Shown: positions 1-13,316, numbered from the stretch's first letter. The stretch is DNA of 64,000 bases from Coturnix japonica (GCF_001577835.2 NC_029542.1:2961336-3025335), one strand, 5' to 3'. Numbers and translations are program-made. The notes: generated by a model not told the origin, from the sequence alone.

Positions 1-2300
1 GGAAATCAGGAGGCTGATAAGGATCTGTGGCTGTAAGGCAGGCGTGTGCTAGGGAGCGGATCATGTGCAAGCAGAGATGTGGGACTGTTCCTGCATTTTG
101 TTTGTTTCCCTTTACCTGGCTGACATGTCTTTTCACGTCAAAAGTTAGATCAAAGACTGGGATGTAAATAGCTGAAGGGAGCCCTTTGTGGGAAAAGGGC
201 TGTGTTACAGCCAATGACTCAGCCGGATCCCTCCCTGGGAGCCAGCATGAGGATGTCAACTTCCATTAATAAAACAGCCAGGGAAGAAAGCAGGCAACTG
301 CAGGGTGCCCTGGGCATTCAGGAGCCAAATCACACAGCAAGGCTTAGAAGAGTCAGTCTCCTCTGCAGCAGCCTCTTCCCTAACAGAGATACAGAAGTGA
401 CAAAGCAGAGAGATAAGAACAAGTGCTCTGTTGTCAGGTTGGAAATCTGACAGCTCAAGAATACATACACTCAGTCCCTTATCTTTTTAAGTCTCTCCTC
501 TGCAGAGTCCTAGGTGTCTGCTGAGGAAGAGGGACTTAACATTTCCTTTTCACTTCTGTACAACTTGTACCTGGGGGGAGCAAATCACTATCTGAAACTG
601 AAGACGCAAAGCATCTTTTACAGGAAAGGCCTCTGCAGTCCTCCAGTAGCTATTTTAAAGTGAGAGGACCTCATGCTACAGGTGCAGGGTAAGGAAGCCA
701 GGCTAGAAAACCAGACACAGCATCAGGGAAGGGGAGCAGAGCAGAACAAATTGGGAGACTGAGCGCTATCCCCACATAGTGGAGAAAAAACTCATCAAGG
801 CACTTGCCTGCTCTTGTCCCATGATCAGACATCAGCTGTAGCTGTGCCTTTATACAGAAATGGAAATAGTTGGTGGCTTCACTCCTCACCTGCACCTCTA
901 TGGAGCCAAACAGGACACTTGCAAGCAGTGGACACAGTTATCCCTCTGATAGAAATCCACATTTGAAATAGCATCCCTGTGAATGACTGCTTTCTTGTTC
1001 ATTCATCTGTCAAGAAAAAAGGTCTCCAGAGATTTTCTTCTTATCCTTTTCAAGGTTTGAAATTTAATTACACGGCCTCTCCATTTTTTTCTTTGAAGAG
1101 CTGCATTGCACAAGGGTTTGGGGCTGAGCAGGGACAACAACATGCTCTCAGAACCTGGGTCTCCCTTCTCCCCTTCTCTCTTAACTACATTCTCCCCTCC
1201 AGTTAATCACAGTCCCTGCAGAAATGAGAACAGCCTGGGGTCTGCTCTGAACTGAGCCTGCCAGTAATAGCTCCAACAGGGCTGGCCTGAGCAAAGTATG
1301 TTGTGCTTTACTCCTTTCCTATGCCCAAACAGCAGGAGTTGCTGAGGCAAAGAAGGAAGCTAGCAAACAGCTGGAACAAAGTGATCTTTAAGGTCCTTTC
1401 CAACCCAAGGCAATCTGTGATTCTATAAACACCACTCTGATCTTACCATAGGGCTTCCCAAGCACACACACTGTCCCTTTTAGTTGATAAAATAAAAGCC
1501 CCCAATCTCTGCTCTCCATAGGAAGCTCAAACAGGAAACAAACCACAGGTAAAGGAAGGGACTAAATGATTTTAAAAGGGGGGCTATGGAAGGGACACGG
1601 GTCTGAAACCAGGCAGGAGGGAATCAAAGCTACACAACACAAGATTCCTCAAGCCTTGGGATGCAGCTTACACCACCATAAAGGCTGTACCGTGCCCTGC
1701 CCCCTTTTCCTGTTTTCAGCTACTTTTGCTTGTCCTTCTACTGCCTCCAAACCTAAACCACAGCAGTTCTCTTCCCTCCTACACATCACTTAGAAGTGGT
1801 TTTCAGGGCTATGGAAAAGGCACTGTAGCTTCCTATGAGAGCTGGGACTGCTCCTGGGCCCTGACCCACCTCCCAGCCCTTCACAAGCCCCACACCTGCC
1901 CCAAGCTCTAAATTCTATCTACAAAACCCATTTCTCATCATCTATCTCTCTCACACATCACACAAGGCCCTGCAGGTGGGTGCAATCAAGAAACCACAGG
2001 CCAGAATTAAGCGGTTATTAACGTTTTAAGGCAAGAGGAGGGTTGGAACAAGTGGAAACCAAGCTTTGGTCTAATTATATTATATTATATATTATAATTG
2101 TCGGTCCGCTGGGGCCTGTGGAGGCCGAGGCCTGTGGAGGCCTTACCTGGCTCCGGCCCCTTCCAGCCTTCCTCTGGGTTGAAGCATTACCTCTATCCAT
2201 CCTTCTACCTTCAGCAGAGCCCTCAGGAAGGAGGCGTGGGCCGGAATGAAGCTTGCCCAGCTCATCTGACTGCAATTACAGCGGCCCACTTTAATTACCG
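1..2300. other. Intergenic region left of ZNF652
   Basis: No coding exon is recognisable on either strand. Open frames are short and lack splice context or similarity to any protein I know. The stretch holds one CR1 tail (about 1376-1428) and an AT-rich palindromic patch near 2072-2098 just before the CpG island. In human the next gene upstream of ZNF652 is PHB1; no PHB1 exon is visible here. Confidence 0.6.
1376..1428 (+). repeat. CR1 LINE 3' tail fragment
   Basis: The stretch reads as the typical 3' end of the avian CR1 non-LTR retrotransposon: a 'gatctttaaggtcctttcc' core, 'aaccca', then the terminal 'gattctat' motif. Only the last 50 or so bases are recognisable, as expected for the strong 5' truncation of CR1 copies. 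The element lies in + orientation. Confidence 0.75.
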
Positions 2301-2319
2301 GTAAAGTAACGGTAGGCCC

Positions 2320-3110
2320 CGGCCGCTCCTTCCGCCTCACCTGAACCCCGCCGGACACCGCGCATGCGCACAACTCCCACACAACGTGCGCTCACCTGAA
2401 GAGGAAAAGGAGGTGGGGGGGGGGGGTGTAGGGGAGGCAGCCGCGCATGCGCCGTAGCGCCGCTCGCCCTCCCCTCAGCCTATGGGTGTCTCCCCCCCCC
2501 CCAACGCGCGCGCCCGCGGCAACCACCTCCTCGGCGCGTGCCCGCGCGTGCGCGCGCCCGCGCGGCGAAGTCGCGAGACTGGCTGCGGGCGGCCACGTAG
2601 CGCTGCGGCGGCGGCGGAGGAGGAGGGGAGCGGTGAAGCGGGGTACGAGCGGCAACCGAGTCCGCCGGCCTTCAGCCCCAAGGCGGTGGCAGCTCGGAGA
2701 GCCTCGGAGGCGGCCGAGGGAGGGAAGGAAGGGAGGGAGGGCCCAGGCCGCCCTGCCCTCCGCCCTCCCGCCTCGCCTCCTCCACCCGTGCCCCCCTCCT
2801 TCTCCTCCTCCTCCTCCCTTCGCCGCCCGGCATGGAAGGCGGCGGGGGCGGCCCTGAGGGGATCGGCTTGGGTGAGTGAGTGAGGGCCGACCGCTCGGCC
2901 TGGCTCCCCCCTTCCCCCTTCTCTCAGGCCTGGCGGCAGCACTAGGCCCGACCGCGGGTGGGGGGCGGAGGGAAGCGGGGTAGAGACGCCTCAGGGCTCG
3001 GTGGGCTTTGGGAAGGGGGGTGGTGGGCTGCCACCTGCTGGGAGGGGCGGGGGGAGAGAGGGGAGATGGCAGCCCCCACACCTGGAGGCGGCCGCCCCCT
3101 CTTCTTCGGC
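2320..3110 (+). promoter_or_regulatory. ZNF652: CpG-island promoter of ZNF652
   Basis: An abrupt switch from AT-rich to very GC- and CpG-rich sequence covers about 800 bases and ends soon after the exon 1 donor at 2872. Two NRF1-type palindromes (GCGCATGCGC) lie at 2360-2370 and 2443-2452. A run of twelve G lies at 2415-2426, and GC-box-like sequence is plentiful. No TATA box is evident, which is normal for a CpG-island promoter. Long open frames on both strands here are an effect of base composition. It is assigned to ZNF652 because it is the only promoter-like region upstream of the ZNF652 coding exons on the same strand. Confidence 0.8.
2600..2871 (+). other. ZNF652: ZNF652 first exon (5' UTR, approximate start)
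   Basis: The exon end is set by a strong donor (G|GTGAGT at 2872) inside the CpG island. The start is a guess because the transcription start cannot be read from the sequence. The human ZNF652 first exon is non-coding and precedes a large coding exon, and this layout fits. An ATG at 2832 opens a frame of 13 codons plus one base to the donor (MEGGGGGPEGIGL). That frame could continue into a candidate alternative exon at 5317, as described in the findings. Confidence 0.6.
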
Positions 3111-5316
3111 TTTGTGCCTCCTCCGAGCCTCTGTTTGTGCCCCCATTGCGGCCACAGTGAGCACTGAAAAATGGGTCTGAACGTGATTAAACGCGCTCAT
3201 TCCAGGCCTGAAGGTGTCAGCATGCAGGTGAGGAGGTGGCTCATGTAGAAACCCACTGTTGTGTAGGTGCAGGTAGGGAGAAAACATGGTTTTCTTCTTC
3301 CTCAGCTCTTTACTATAGTGTTTCCCCCATCCCCGCTGCTCTCAGAATATGGGTTGTTAATATGTGTGTCCCCGCGTTGTGTGGGTTCTGGTTTGCTTTT
3401 TAGCTCGCAGTTCTGCAAACGTTTGGGTGACGGGTATTGTTAGGGTGAAAAATAGATTCTTTGAGGTAGTGTTGCTCTTTTCATGGTGTCACGTCAGTGT
3501 GTTCAGTAGTCATCGCTGAGTTCTGTCACGCTGTGCTGTGGATGTGATTGAATTGAAGGAGAAGGAAGTGCTGTACACACACAAAACATGTGAGGAACGG
3601 GAGATTTCTCTTTCCAAGGGATGGCTGGAGCTGTATTGTTCTGCGAATGGCAACTGGCACATGCTCTGCTGACAGCGGTGGATGCGGTGAATCAAGGGGA
3701 TGATGGTGGGGATGAGTGTGGACTGAATGCAGGTTTGAGCAGCGATTTGTGGAGGTGCACATTGGGCTGTCACTGCACTGAATGCAGCTTCACCTGCACA
3801 AGTTGTGTGCTCCTTCTGTTGGAATAGCTGGACAACGTGTATGCTATGGATGCGTAACTCTATGCAACTGATGTGGCTAAAAACACCAGCTTTAAAATCT
3901 CAGATAGAAAGAAACTATTGCATATGATTTATTTCCTTTATATAGCCCTGCTGCTATCACTGGTACCTTTTCTCTCCCTTTCCACCTGCATTTTTAGAGA
4001 TGAATCCAACACTTGCACTATGGTTGGCTTGCTCTATGAACCCAGTCCTTGCCCCAGGCAGCCAACGCTCAAATGTAGATACTGATAATAAGACTGAGAT
4101 ATAAACTCACAGTGTGAATTTACAGTTGAAGGATAGAGATTTTGGAAGCTCTTTCAGAGTGTTATGTTCTTGAAAGAGGAATGTCAAATGGTGAAGGCTT
4201 TTTGTTTTTCTAACCCAGCAATTGTATGTAACAGTCTGTCTGAGTCTCAGGGTTTTATTTATAATGCTATCCAGTGTTTGGTGAGTTTAAGCATTCATGG
4301 GAACCTCAGCATTTACTTGCAGTAATAGATCAGATACTTGGTGAGATAAAATGTTTTGTGGCTTAGCATTTGTAGTACTTTATAAAGAAACAAACTTCCA
4401 CATATCGACGTGATCAAAGAGATTTTGTCATTTAGAGACTTATTCATTTGGCTTAAAGGACATCGTTGATCATGTTATTTCTTAATGCTGTTCCAAAAAA
4501 CCTTTGGCTGATGGTTTTTTGGAGCCTCATTTCTTTAGTGGTTTGGTACGAGTGTTACATATAGGAGCTAAATGTAAAGAGCTGTGAGGTTCTCTTGTGA
4601 GTGCAGGGTATTGGGACATTGTGGTTTTGCTCTCATTGCTAAAATAATAGAAGGTGAAGGTTTCAGACTGAGAGGTGCAGTTTCATCTAGAGATAAGAAG
4701 TTGTTGTGTGCACAAAGAACTGTTTATAGGTTGGAAATTGTCTCATGCAGTCCCACCTAGAGCATAAGGTAGGAAGTACTTAAGAAGAGACCTTGGAGTG
4801 TTTACAACTGCATTAAGTCCATATTTTCAGTAAACAAGATTGCATCTTCCATTCTTGATACCGTATGCTGTGTTTATCAGCTCCTAATGGCAGAGCGGTG
4901 TACCAACAGCATATCTGAGATGCACATATGCATATTTACAGTGATTACAAAACTACATGTCATCAGTGACCTATTTCTGTGGCACAACGTAACATGCCTT
5001 ATCAAAGAATAAACTTCTTTCTAACTCAGTAAACAAGAAAAGACAATTGGAAGAAAGTGCCAACCCACTGAGAAGATTGATGTGTTCTCCTCAGCCTGAT
5101 GCTGTGGATTATTGTTGTATTAAGATCTTTTATAACCTTCTCTTTTGTTGGTTGAATTCCTACGGTACGTAACAGCTGAGCTTTGAATGTATTCTGCAGT
5201 AAAACAACCCCCTCTCAGCAAGATTTTTTGCCTTCTAAATGGAAGATTAAGCAAATTTTAAGAGCACGCAGTTCCTTTAAAAGTTCTTACTTTATGTCTT
5301 GCTATTCTCTTTTCAG

Positions 5317-5420
5317 AATCTGATAGTACAGGGAAGGATGAGACCCCACAGCAAGCTGGAAAACTGGATTCTTTTGTGGAGGTCATTTTGTTATCATGCA
5401 CTTATACCCTTTCAATATGA
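5317..5420 (+). other. Candidate alternative exon in ZNF652 intron 1
   Basis: A strong acceptor (pyrimidine-rich tract ending TTTTCAG at 5316) precedes a stretch that keeps open the frame begun at ATG 2832. The split codon G|AA gives Glu, followed by 33 codons to a TGA at 5418-5420. The joined product would be 47 residues, with the hydrophilic part reading ESDSTGKDETPQQAGKLDSF. No good donor is seen before the stop, so it would be a terminal exon, or else an untranslated one. I do not recognise the peptide. The acceptor and phase match could be chance. Confidence 0.25.
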
Positions 5421-6899
5421 ATGCAAATCAATGTAGCGGATGCTGTCTACAGTTGACAGTGCCCTATAATATACTGAGCTGAGGAAGCGTGGCTGAATTA
5501 TTTCAGTGTTTTCCATAAGGATCTGTAGATTTGTAACCTGTTGTTTTTGTGGATTGAAAAGCCCAACTTCAATGTCTCCACTATAAATGCTAGGCCTTGA
5601 AGTTGAAAAACTCTGCAGTAATTCTTTTAGTGTATCCAAGGAACTATTATCTGTTAATATATAGGGATGTTTTGTGTAGAAGTTACGATGTGATGCCTTT
5701 CAGAACGTTTAATATAAAGCATGATTTGGCCTTGAAGTTACAGACTGTTTAAATACCCTTAGAGCTACATGTGAATAAAATCATATCCTCTCCCAGGTCT
5801 TTGCTTCAGTATTTCAGAAAGTGGGTGCACTTTGCTTATAGCTCTGAATTGAAACTGCTGGAGGTCCAATATTAGAAGCACAAGGTCCAATGTTATATGC
5901 ACAACTTTCCAAGTTCACTTGTAGCACACCTATAACCTAAACTTCCAGTACATGATTCCCCAGTTACTTTTGCAAATACTTTCCAAATGAATTTAAATTG
6001 ATGATTTTTTCTTTAATTGCTCCTCCCTCCTGCAAAACAATTGCATGGGGAGTGAAACTCTGGCACTAGCTCTGGTGCCAGCAGCTTAAACTCATTAAGG
6101 CAAGCAGCTTGCATGAGTTTCCTTGACACTTTAAGACACCCTTCCCTGAGGAGGTTTCAGACTGGTAGTTTTCACTCAAGAGAAACATTTTGCTATGCTA
6201 AGCAGCTACCAGCACTTATATGCTCTCATTTGTGTATATCTTAAGTTTTGAAACCTGATTCTTTTCATAGAAAAGTGATTTTAGAAATGTAATTTGGAAA
6301 TAGAAAGCTTGCCTGCTTGCTGGTAGGTCACTGCTAGGATTCATATTGAGACAAAACCTGTTAGGCCAATCTCCTTTCTCAGGTACTAAATATTACCAAA
6401 CAGAAAGCTTTTCAGCTGGAATGTTAGATATATATTTGTGGTGCCACTGCGCAGTCAGATGGCCCGGTAGGTTAGTGTCGAAGTAAATCTTGTGAAGCTT
6501 TCCTAATTGTATTTATTTTTACAGGCAGAAAGTTTTACAGCTGGGAATTTGCAGACAAGCATCCATTGATCGATGTGCGTTCTTTGGTGGGAATTCGGTA
6601 CACAAAAAGTTGCAAATATTTGAGTTGGAGCACAGCTGAGTCTTGCAGGTGCAGAATGTGGACCAGAACTGCTTTTCCTGTGGCTGATGAGTCTGATGGA
6701 GGTCTGAAAATCTGTTCTGAGCTTTACAGTTCTTTGGAAGTCGTGGTTATTTAAACTTCGTTAGTCCTAGTGGGGTGGAAGGGGATTCATAGAGTATTTC
6801 TTAATTGTGCTGTGTGGTGACAAGTGTGTATTTTGGTGGTAGAAGGCAGCTATTTCTAACTGAAACACACTAACAGCCTGGTGTTAGTTAGTTAGTGTG

Positions 6900-7338
6900 T
6901 GGTATCTGATGATCAGAGGGCTGCAGCGCCTCTCCTGTGAGGAAAGGTTGAGGGAACTGGGCTTGTTTAGCTTGGAGAAGAGAAGGCTCCGGGGAGACTT
7001 CATAGTGGCCTTCCAGTATTTGAAGGGAGCATATAAACAGGAGGGGTAACAGCTGCTTGCAAGGATGGTTAGTGATAGGACAAGGTGAAATGGTTTTAAA
7101 CTGAGACGGGGGAGGTTTAGGTTGGATCTTAAGAGGAAGTTTTTCACCCAGAGGGTGGTGATGCACTGGAACAGGTTGCCCAAGGAGGCTGTGGATGCCC
7201 CATCCCTGCAGGCATTCAAGGCCAGGCTGGATGTGGCTCTGGGCAGCCTGGGCTGCTGGTTGGTGACCCTGCACACAGCAGGGGGTTGGGACTGGATGAG
7301 CATTGTGGTCTTTTTTAACCCAGACCATTCTATGATGG
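6900..7338 (+). repeat. CR1 LINE fragment
   Basis: About 440 bases match the 3' part of the avian CR1 element in + orientation. The stretch includes the segments equivalent to 'ggaaaggttgagggaactgg', 'gaacaggttgcccaaggagg' and 'gcaggcattcaaggccaggc', and ends near 'accattctatgat'. Open frames across it (146 aa on the - strand, 84 aa on the + strand) come from the repeat and are not genes. The copy is 5'-truncated, in ZNF652 intron 1. Confidence 0.95.
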
Positions 7339-8195
7339 CAGTGATAAGGCTTCTCCTAACGTGTAGTAGGTACTGACTCTATTGCTTTTGGACACTGGCT
7401 GGACAGTGTTATTGATTTCCAAGTGATGGAGATCTTGTTAGCTGTATATATTTTAAAGAAGCAGTTCTGCTCACAGTGTGTAGGTTTTCTGGTTCTGTCC
7501 TTTGTACTGCACTGTTTCATACAGTGATGGGGCTCTTTACTTCATTCTTGTAATTTCTCATTGTTTTTTTTCCCTCACAGGCTAGCAAATTTGAGGCATT
7601 TCTTATAGAAATGATGGGGTCAGATATATTGCCATTCCTCTACTTTATATGGCTTTCTCCCTGCAGTAAGTTCTACAACTTCCCTGTTAAATTACATGCT
7701 CTGCACTTAGATTTCACGTTTTGGCTGCACATCACTTTGAGGGACTTAAGTTGGAATAGGTATGACATGCACTGTGACATCAGTGACATGAAAATACAAC
7801 TTGTGTTACGAAGATGTGATTTCAGAAGACTTTAACGGGGACAGAAATGTGTCCTTATACATCTTTATCACCTACATCACATAGTAAAAATGTTTGCTGG
7901 GGGGCTCTAGTTAGCCTTATTATAGTGTGCGTATCTTGAATCATTCATTTCACACTTCCTAACTGCAGGGCAAAATCTCTTGGAGTAATATGGCACTCTG
8001 ATTGCAGTTTGAGAGTCTGAGAAAACTTAGGCACTGAATTTAATGGCATCTTTTCTCCTGGCAGTTTTAACACATACCTTGTTACACTTTGCTGTTATTG
8101 AATCATTCTAAACTCACTCCATAATGTGCCCATATTTGATGTCTCCTCTCCTTGCTCTTTCTTTACTGTATTGTTTTCTACTGCCCCTTCTCACA

Positions 8196-8278
8196 CAGAA
8201 TCACAGAATGACCCGGGTTGGAAGGGACCTAAAGGATCATGTAATTCCAACCCCCCTGCCTAGCAGGGCCACCAAACA
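8196..8278 (-). repeat. CR1 LINE 3' end, reverse orientation
   Basis: The stretch begins 'agaatcacagaatgacccgg', then 'gttggaagggacct' and 'ccaacccccctgcc'. This is the reverse complement of the CR1 3' terminus. It is about 80 bases long and lies in ZNF652 intron 1. Confidence 0.9.
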
Positions 8279-11200
8279 TACCCTGAAACTTGTCAGCTGC
8301 TTTAAAGGCAGCATATCTGTTGGTTGAACCTACCATTGCTGGGCCTTGGAATTCATTTTTAAGTGGGAACTTGAACTACACAAGAGCTGAAGTCATTGGA
8401 GAAAAAAATCTTATTTGCTACAGGCTCTTGAAAAAGTATTGGTTTTTTCAGCATATATTATTAAGCATCATCCTCAGATTGTTGTTGCGGCCAGGTTGCA
8501 CCTATAGAACAAAAGGGTGGTTTCAGGAAGCAAAATCTTGTAATGGGTGGTGGTAGCATTTATGTAGGTGCAGAGTGAGCTGGTTCACTGGTCCAGCTGC
8601 AAACAAATCCTAAAGAATGATGATTTTTTGGACTAATTTCCCAAGACATCTCTCTATGCAGCCATAGAACTGCAAAAAGAGCATGCTGCCTCCTCTGGCC
8701 GTCACACAGACTTAAATCAGATTAAAATAACCAAGTAACTTTGACCTTAACTTGATTATTGTCCTCACTTCACCCAGAAGGAAATTTATCACAGAGTGGA
8801 GATAAGGTGTATGTGGCTGGAGGAGGAAGTAAAGGAAGAACTGGAAATAAAAGCTGCTGTATCAGTGGAGGGAGTACTTATGTTTGAGAGCTGCACCTGC
8901 CAAATATGAAGCTTGTAAATGAGTTCTCCATGGTGCACTGTGTGTTTCCATCACACCAGGTAAATGTAGACTTGCTGAAGGCTTTCTGTCTCCATATCTG
9001 ACTCCGGTAACTTTTGCACTTAATGTCATTTCTGCTTGCAAAGGTAGAGCTTATGCAAGTAGGGATTTCTATTCCCCGTTAACATTTGTTGAACACTTAT
9101 AAAATTGTGTGTTGCTAAATGTACTCGAAGTAACATAAATATTTTCAAAGCAAGACTGTATGTTATTCCAAACATTTACATTGTCCATCTAAAACAGTGC
9201 ACCATGGTTCAGAAGATTCAGTAGCCCAAAACAAGACAGTAATTGGTAATACAAGATACAGTATCGAACAGTTACTCAGAGTTTAGAGGAGCACTGTAAC
9301 ACTGTGCAAGGATAAACACATACAGTGATACGGTTTTTGTACTGACATTTTTTTTTTGTCTAGCTTGCCTAAATGTCACAGCAATCATTCCAGGTTGGCA
9401 GTTCTGGTCGTTGTGCTTGCATGAACACACTTCTCTGCATGAACCACGAGGTCAGAGTAGGTTCAAGTAGTGTTTGGCAACTCAGTAGTTAAAATGCTGC
9501 TGGAAGTTATAAAATGGGAACACAAATCTTAGCTGTATGTTCGAGTGCTGGAAGAAGAACAACCTTTAGTTTAAACAAATTCACACTTCCATGAAGCCAA
9601 AGGTTTTGCTGTTGAGACCTTTATTCCCCATCACATACTATTCTCAGCTACGTTCCAAAATATTTAGCAGGTTTTTTGGTGAGTTAAGCTTTCCTTCTTT
9701 ATTTCTTAATAAATGTAAATTAAACAGGGATTCTGTGTGTATTGTAACATCACGCTTTCAGCTGAGGTGGAATCATTTCAAACATCCCCCTGAAAGATAA
9801 ATGGTGTAGGAAGATGTGATATGCAGTATGGACTGATGAACAGAAATCGTGTTGGCAAACAGCGATGTTAATGAACCTGTCTGTGAGCTTCCTTGTACTT
9901 CATACAGAACGGTTCTGTTTAAAGCGGATGGCCTTCTCCATTCTGCACACTGCAAATGTCTCCTGTAGGGCTCACTGAGCTATGAGTTACAGCTGTTCTG
10001 GGTTTAATTCTGAGTGCAGGTATTCCTTAAGGTTTATTATTTCTCACCAAGTTATTGCTGTTAGTTTAAACTGAGGAAGAACACCTTTCCTCTTGCATAT
10101 ACGTCCAGGTGGAAGTTATTCTTGTCAACTTTACTTTGTGGACAGGCTGTTTACTATTACTTTTATTAAGCTCTCTCCACTGATCTCCATTGAAAGGCAC
10201 AGCTGCTTATCTACTGCCACTTCTGTCACTCCTCACCCTCTGGGAGGAAAAATGTTAGCTTAGGGAAACAAAAAAGTACAGATCTTGAGGATAGATTTTC
10301 CTGTTAGACTTCATATGGCAGCCTGTGTAGCCTATATTGTTAGGGCAATTATTTGCAGTCTTGTCGGTGCTGTTTAATAAGTGATATCATCACTGGGCAT
10401 CTATGAAAACAAATGAACAGTTTAAAACGTTGGTGGAGTTTTTATTAGTTTTCAAGATATGCAAACAGATAATGAGGAGGGGAGAGTTTCTGAAGCAGAA
10501 AGGAATCCTGCTACTGAACAAGAAGAAAACCAGGCCAAAAATGGAGTGGTTTGGAACAAAGGCCGGACTAATGGCTGAAACAATTGCCTTTCAGTGTCAT
10601 GGCAGTTCTAGGGATTTGGGCACATACTTTGAGGAATATACACATTCAAAAGGACAGATAATCTTTCCATAATTATAGTTATTACAGAAGAGTGATTAGC
10701 ATGAAAGCTAGGCATGTATATGTGAATACGGTTAAGTAACTACCTGGTTTTGTTTTTATCTCGCTTTCTGTTTTTTGCATTGAAAGAAATAAACAAAACT
10801 GGTCAGAATAGATTTGAATACAAGGAAGTTCCTAACCATAAGTGTTTAATTTTGATGTATTAAAGACAGCAGGAAGCGCTAAGACCTTTAATCTTAACGT
10901 AGGTTGTACTTTATAGAACATCTTTCAAGACAGTTTTGCTCCTTCCCAACAGAAGGCCTTGAGCTTGTAGCAAAATCAGGGGGATTATAATGCTGCTGAG
11001 TTCTGAAACGGCAAATTCTTCAACTGTTTGCTGTGCAGATAATGCTTGAAAATATTCTAGATTCTGAAAATCTCTGGTTTGGAAAACCTTTGTCCTCCAA
11101 AGCAGATTTCTAAATACAGCCAAAGTATTTCATCTTCAGAAACAGAAAAAATCTGGAGGTTTTTTATACTCACTGTTGTGTTTTAGCTGTGGGATATTAT

Positions 11201-12921
11201 AGAATTATAGAAGGAGAGAATCTGCCTCTTTTTTTGCCATTAGGCTGTTAAATATAAGCATAAAGACACCTCCATACAGTGAAAATACATGGCATGCTGA
11301 GTTAGCAAGATACCTATCACAGATTATTCTAGGACCAGTAGGGAAAAAGAAACCAAAAAGTGGGAGATAAAACTGTTTGGATGTTGAACTTCATCTCTGC
11401 CTTTCATACACCATCCTGCCAAGCATACTTGTGGCCAACCTCTGCTTGGAGAGCTGGGCATTATTTACTCACTCTCCAGTCTTTTGTTTCCTTGCCAAGA
11501 CTCCCTGCAATATTTCCAGTTACTGCCAGCCCTGTTGTGTTTCGTTGGATTTTTTCTTGTTGTTGTTTTAATAATGGCTGAACAGCTTTAATTTCACCAA
11601 TATACAAACCACGGTGCTGCACGTGTTTTATATCTCAGCTTCCATATAAGTTGATGGGAAAATCTGCTTCAAGTGAGTTATGATTTTTGTTTTCACAGCG
11701 CAGTCCCAGCAGTTCCTTTGTGAAACGCTGCTTCCAAACATCCTCTCTCCACATTAAGCCATATATCCCAGAGTGCAAACCTAACATCATAAAGGACTGC
11801 TCGTCTCTGCTTTCCCTGGTAGCTTTTCCTAAGTGCTGAACCTATTGGCCATCTCTTAGGTGGGTATGAGGGTGAAATAGACAGTCCCATTTCTTTTATT
11901 CTGAACTTAGGTGGGCAGAGGCAGTGTAGGAACAGCAGCACTGTGCTGTCTTGAGATGGAATTTACAACTAAAGAACGTTTCCATTTCTTTTGCATATAA
12001 AGCAGCTGAGATGCACAAGAAAGGAGCGATTGTATGACAGTGTAAATAGTTCCCTCTTGTCCTATAGTCCTGATTACCCTCTGCTGACACGATGTAACTT
12101 GTACCAGATGTGTTCTACCATTAACTGGGAATTGCTGTGCCTGTGCACTGCTGTTTTGTGCACCTGTTCTTCAAACTGTGTGGCTGTATTGCAGGCTTTT
12201 TTTTTTGTTCACGTGCTCTGAGACATTGCTGATGTATTGAAATCTGTGTGGAGCATTTCACTAAGTGCCTTTGCTTCGAAAGACATCCAGGATCTTTAAC
12301 ACCTTCAGACTAATGCAGACACAGAGTGGCAATGGTTTGTAAATTAAAGGATGGATTTTTATCATTTGAAGTGATTTTCTGGCCCTTGCAGCTATCTGGG
12401 AAGAGTGCAGGCAGAAAATATGAGCAGTGCAGTGTACATCCGTGGAGCTGGCAGCCTATTTCTGACCTCAAGCAAACAGCTGTAGGCCACAAAGGGGTCA
12501 AGAGCTTCCAGGGAGTCTTAATATGCAAGAATGGCTGTGCTACCACTTCACTTACTAGAAAGGGTGGATGAGCAGTATTTCACTTTACATCAGTGGATGC
12601 TTGCCAGCACACAGATCACACAACCTGGATGCACGTCGAACTAAAACCTGAGATATCCAACCTTCCAAACTGGCCACTTTCAGAGGCCTCCCTCTGCCCC
12701 AAAGGACACGTAATTTAAACTCATTAACCCCTCTGAATACTGAACTTGGTCTGCGCTGATTTCAAGGCATCAGCTGAGTCAAAGTTGAGGCAGGCAGTGT
12801 TCTCTGTTATAAACTGTTCTATTTTTAGTCCAGAGAGCACGAAGAAATGTGTTTTTCTTCAGAAGCAGCAAAAGCGTTGTGTGAAGTGTTATTCCCACAT
12901 ACACAGTGCTTCCTCCACCCA

Positions 12922-12939
12922 CGTGTGTGTGTGTGTGTG
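12922..12939. repeat. (GT)n microsatellite
   Basis: A short run of GT dinucleotides in ZNF652 intron 1. A similar run lies at 21345-21361 in the intron between coding exons 4 and 5. Confidence 0.9.
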
Positions 12940-13121
12940 ATTATGTGCTTTCTTTCTGGGTGTGAGCTTTGATATTCGTAGGCTTGCAAACATTTCTCAT
13001 GTGATCTTCGATTACCAAACGTTGCGCTCACCTCTTAAGCTCATTCTGTGCTCAGAACGGTCGTTCCTTGTGGTTATTTTTTTTATGTCTTGACTCACCA
13101 AAAATCAACTTTGAAGCTTTA

Positions 13122-13316
13122 GACTGAGGGTGGTGACGCACTGGAACAGGTTGCCCAAGGAGGTTGTGGATGCCCCATCCCTGCAGGCATTCAAGGCCAG
13201 GCTGGATGTGGCTCTGGGCAACGTGGTCTGTTGGTTGGTGACCCTACACATAGCAGGGGGTTGGAGCTGGATGAGCATTGTGGTCCTTTGCAACCCAGGC
13301 CGTTGTATGATTCTCT
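13122..13316 (+). repeat. CR1 LINE 3' fragment
   Basis: About 195 bases match the last part of CR1 in + orientation and run nearly in parallel with the copy at 6900-7338 ('cactggaacaggttgcccaa', 'catccctgcaggcattcaag', 'gcagggggttgg'). It is 5'-truncated and lies in ZNF652 intron 1. Confidence 0.95.

Noticed and set aside
2392-3081. 229-codon open frame on the - strand in the ZNF652 CpG island
   Set aside because: It is Arg/Pro/Ala/Gly-rich and overlaps other long frames on both strands, which is typical of CpG-island composition. There is no known domain.
6884-7328. 139- and 146-codon - strand frames
   Set aside because: They lie across a CR1 copy on its antisense strand and do not code a CR1 or host protein.
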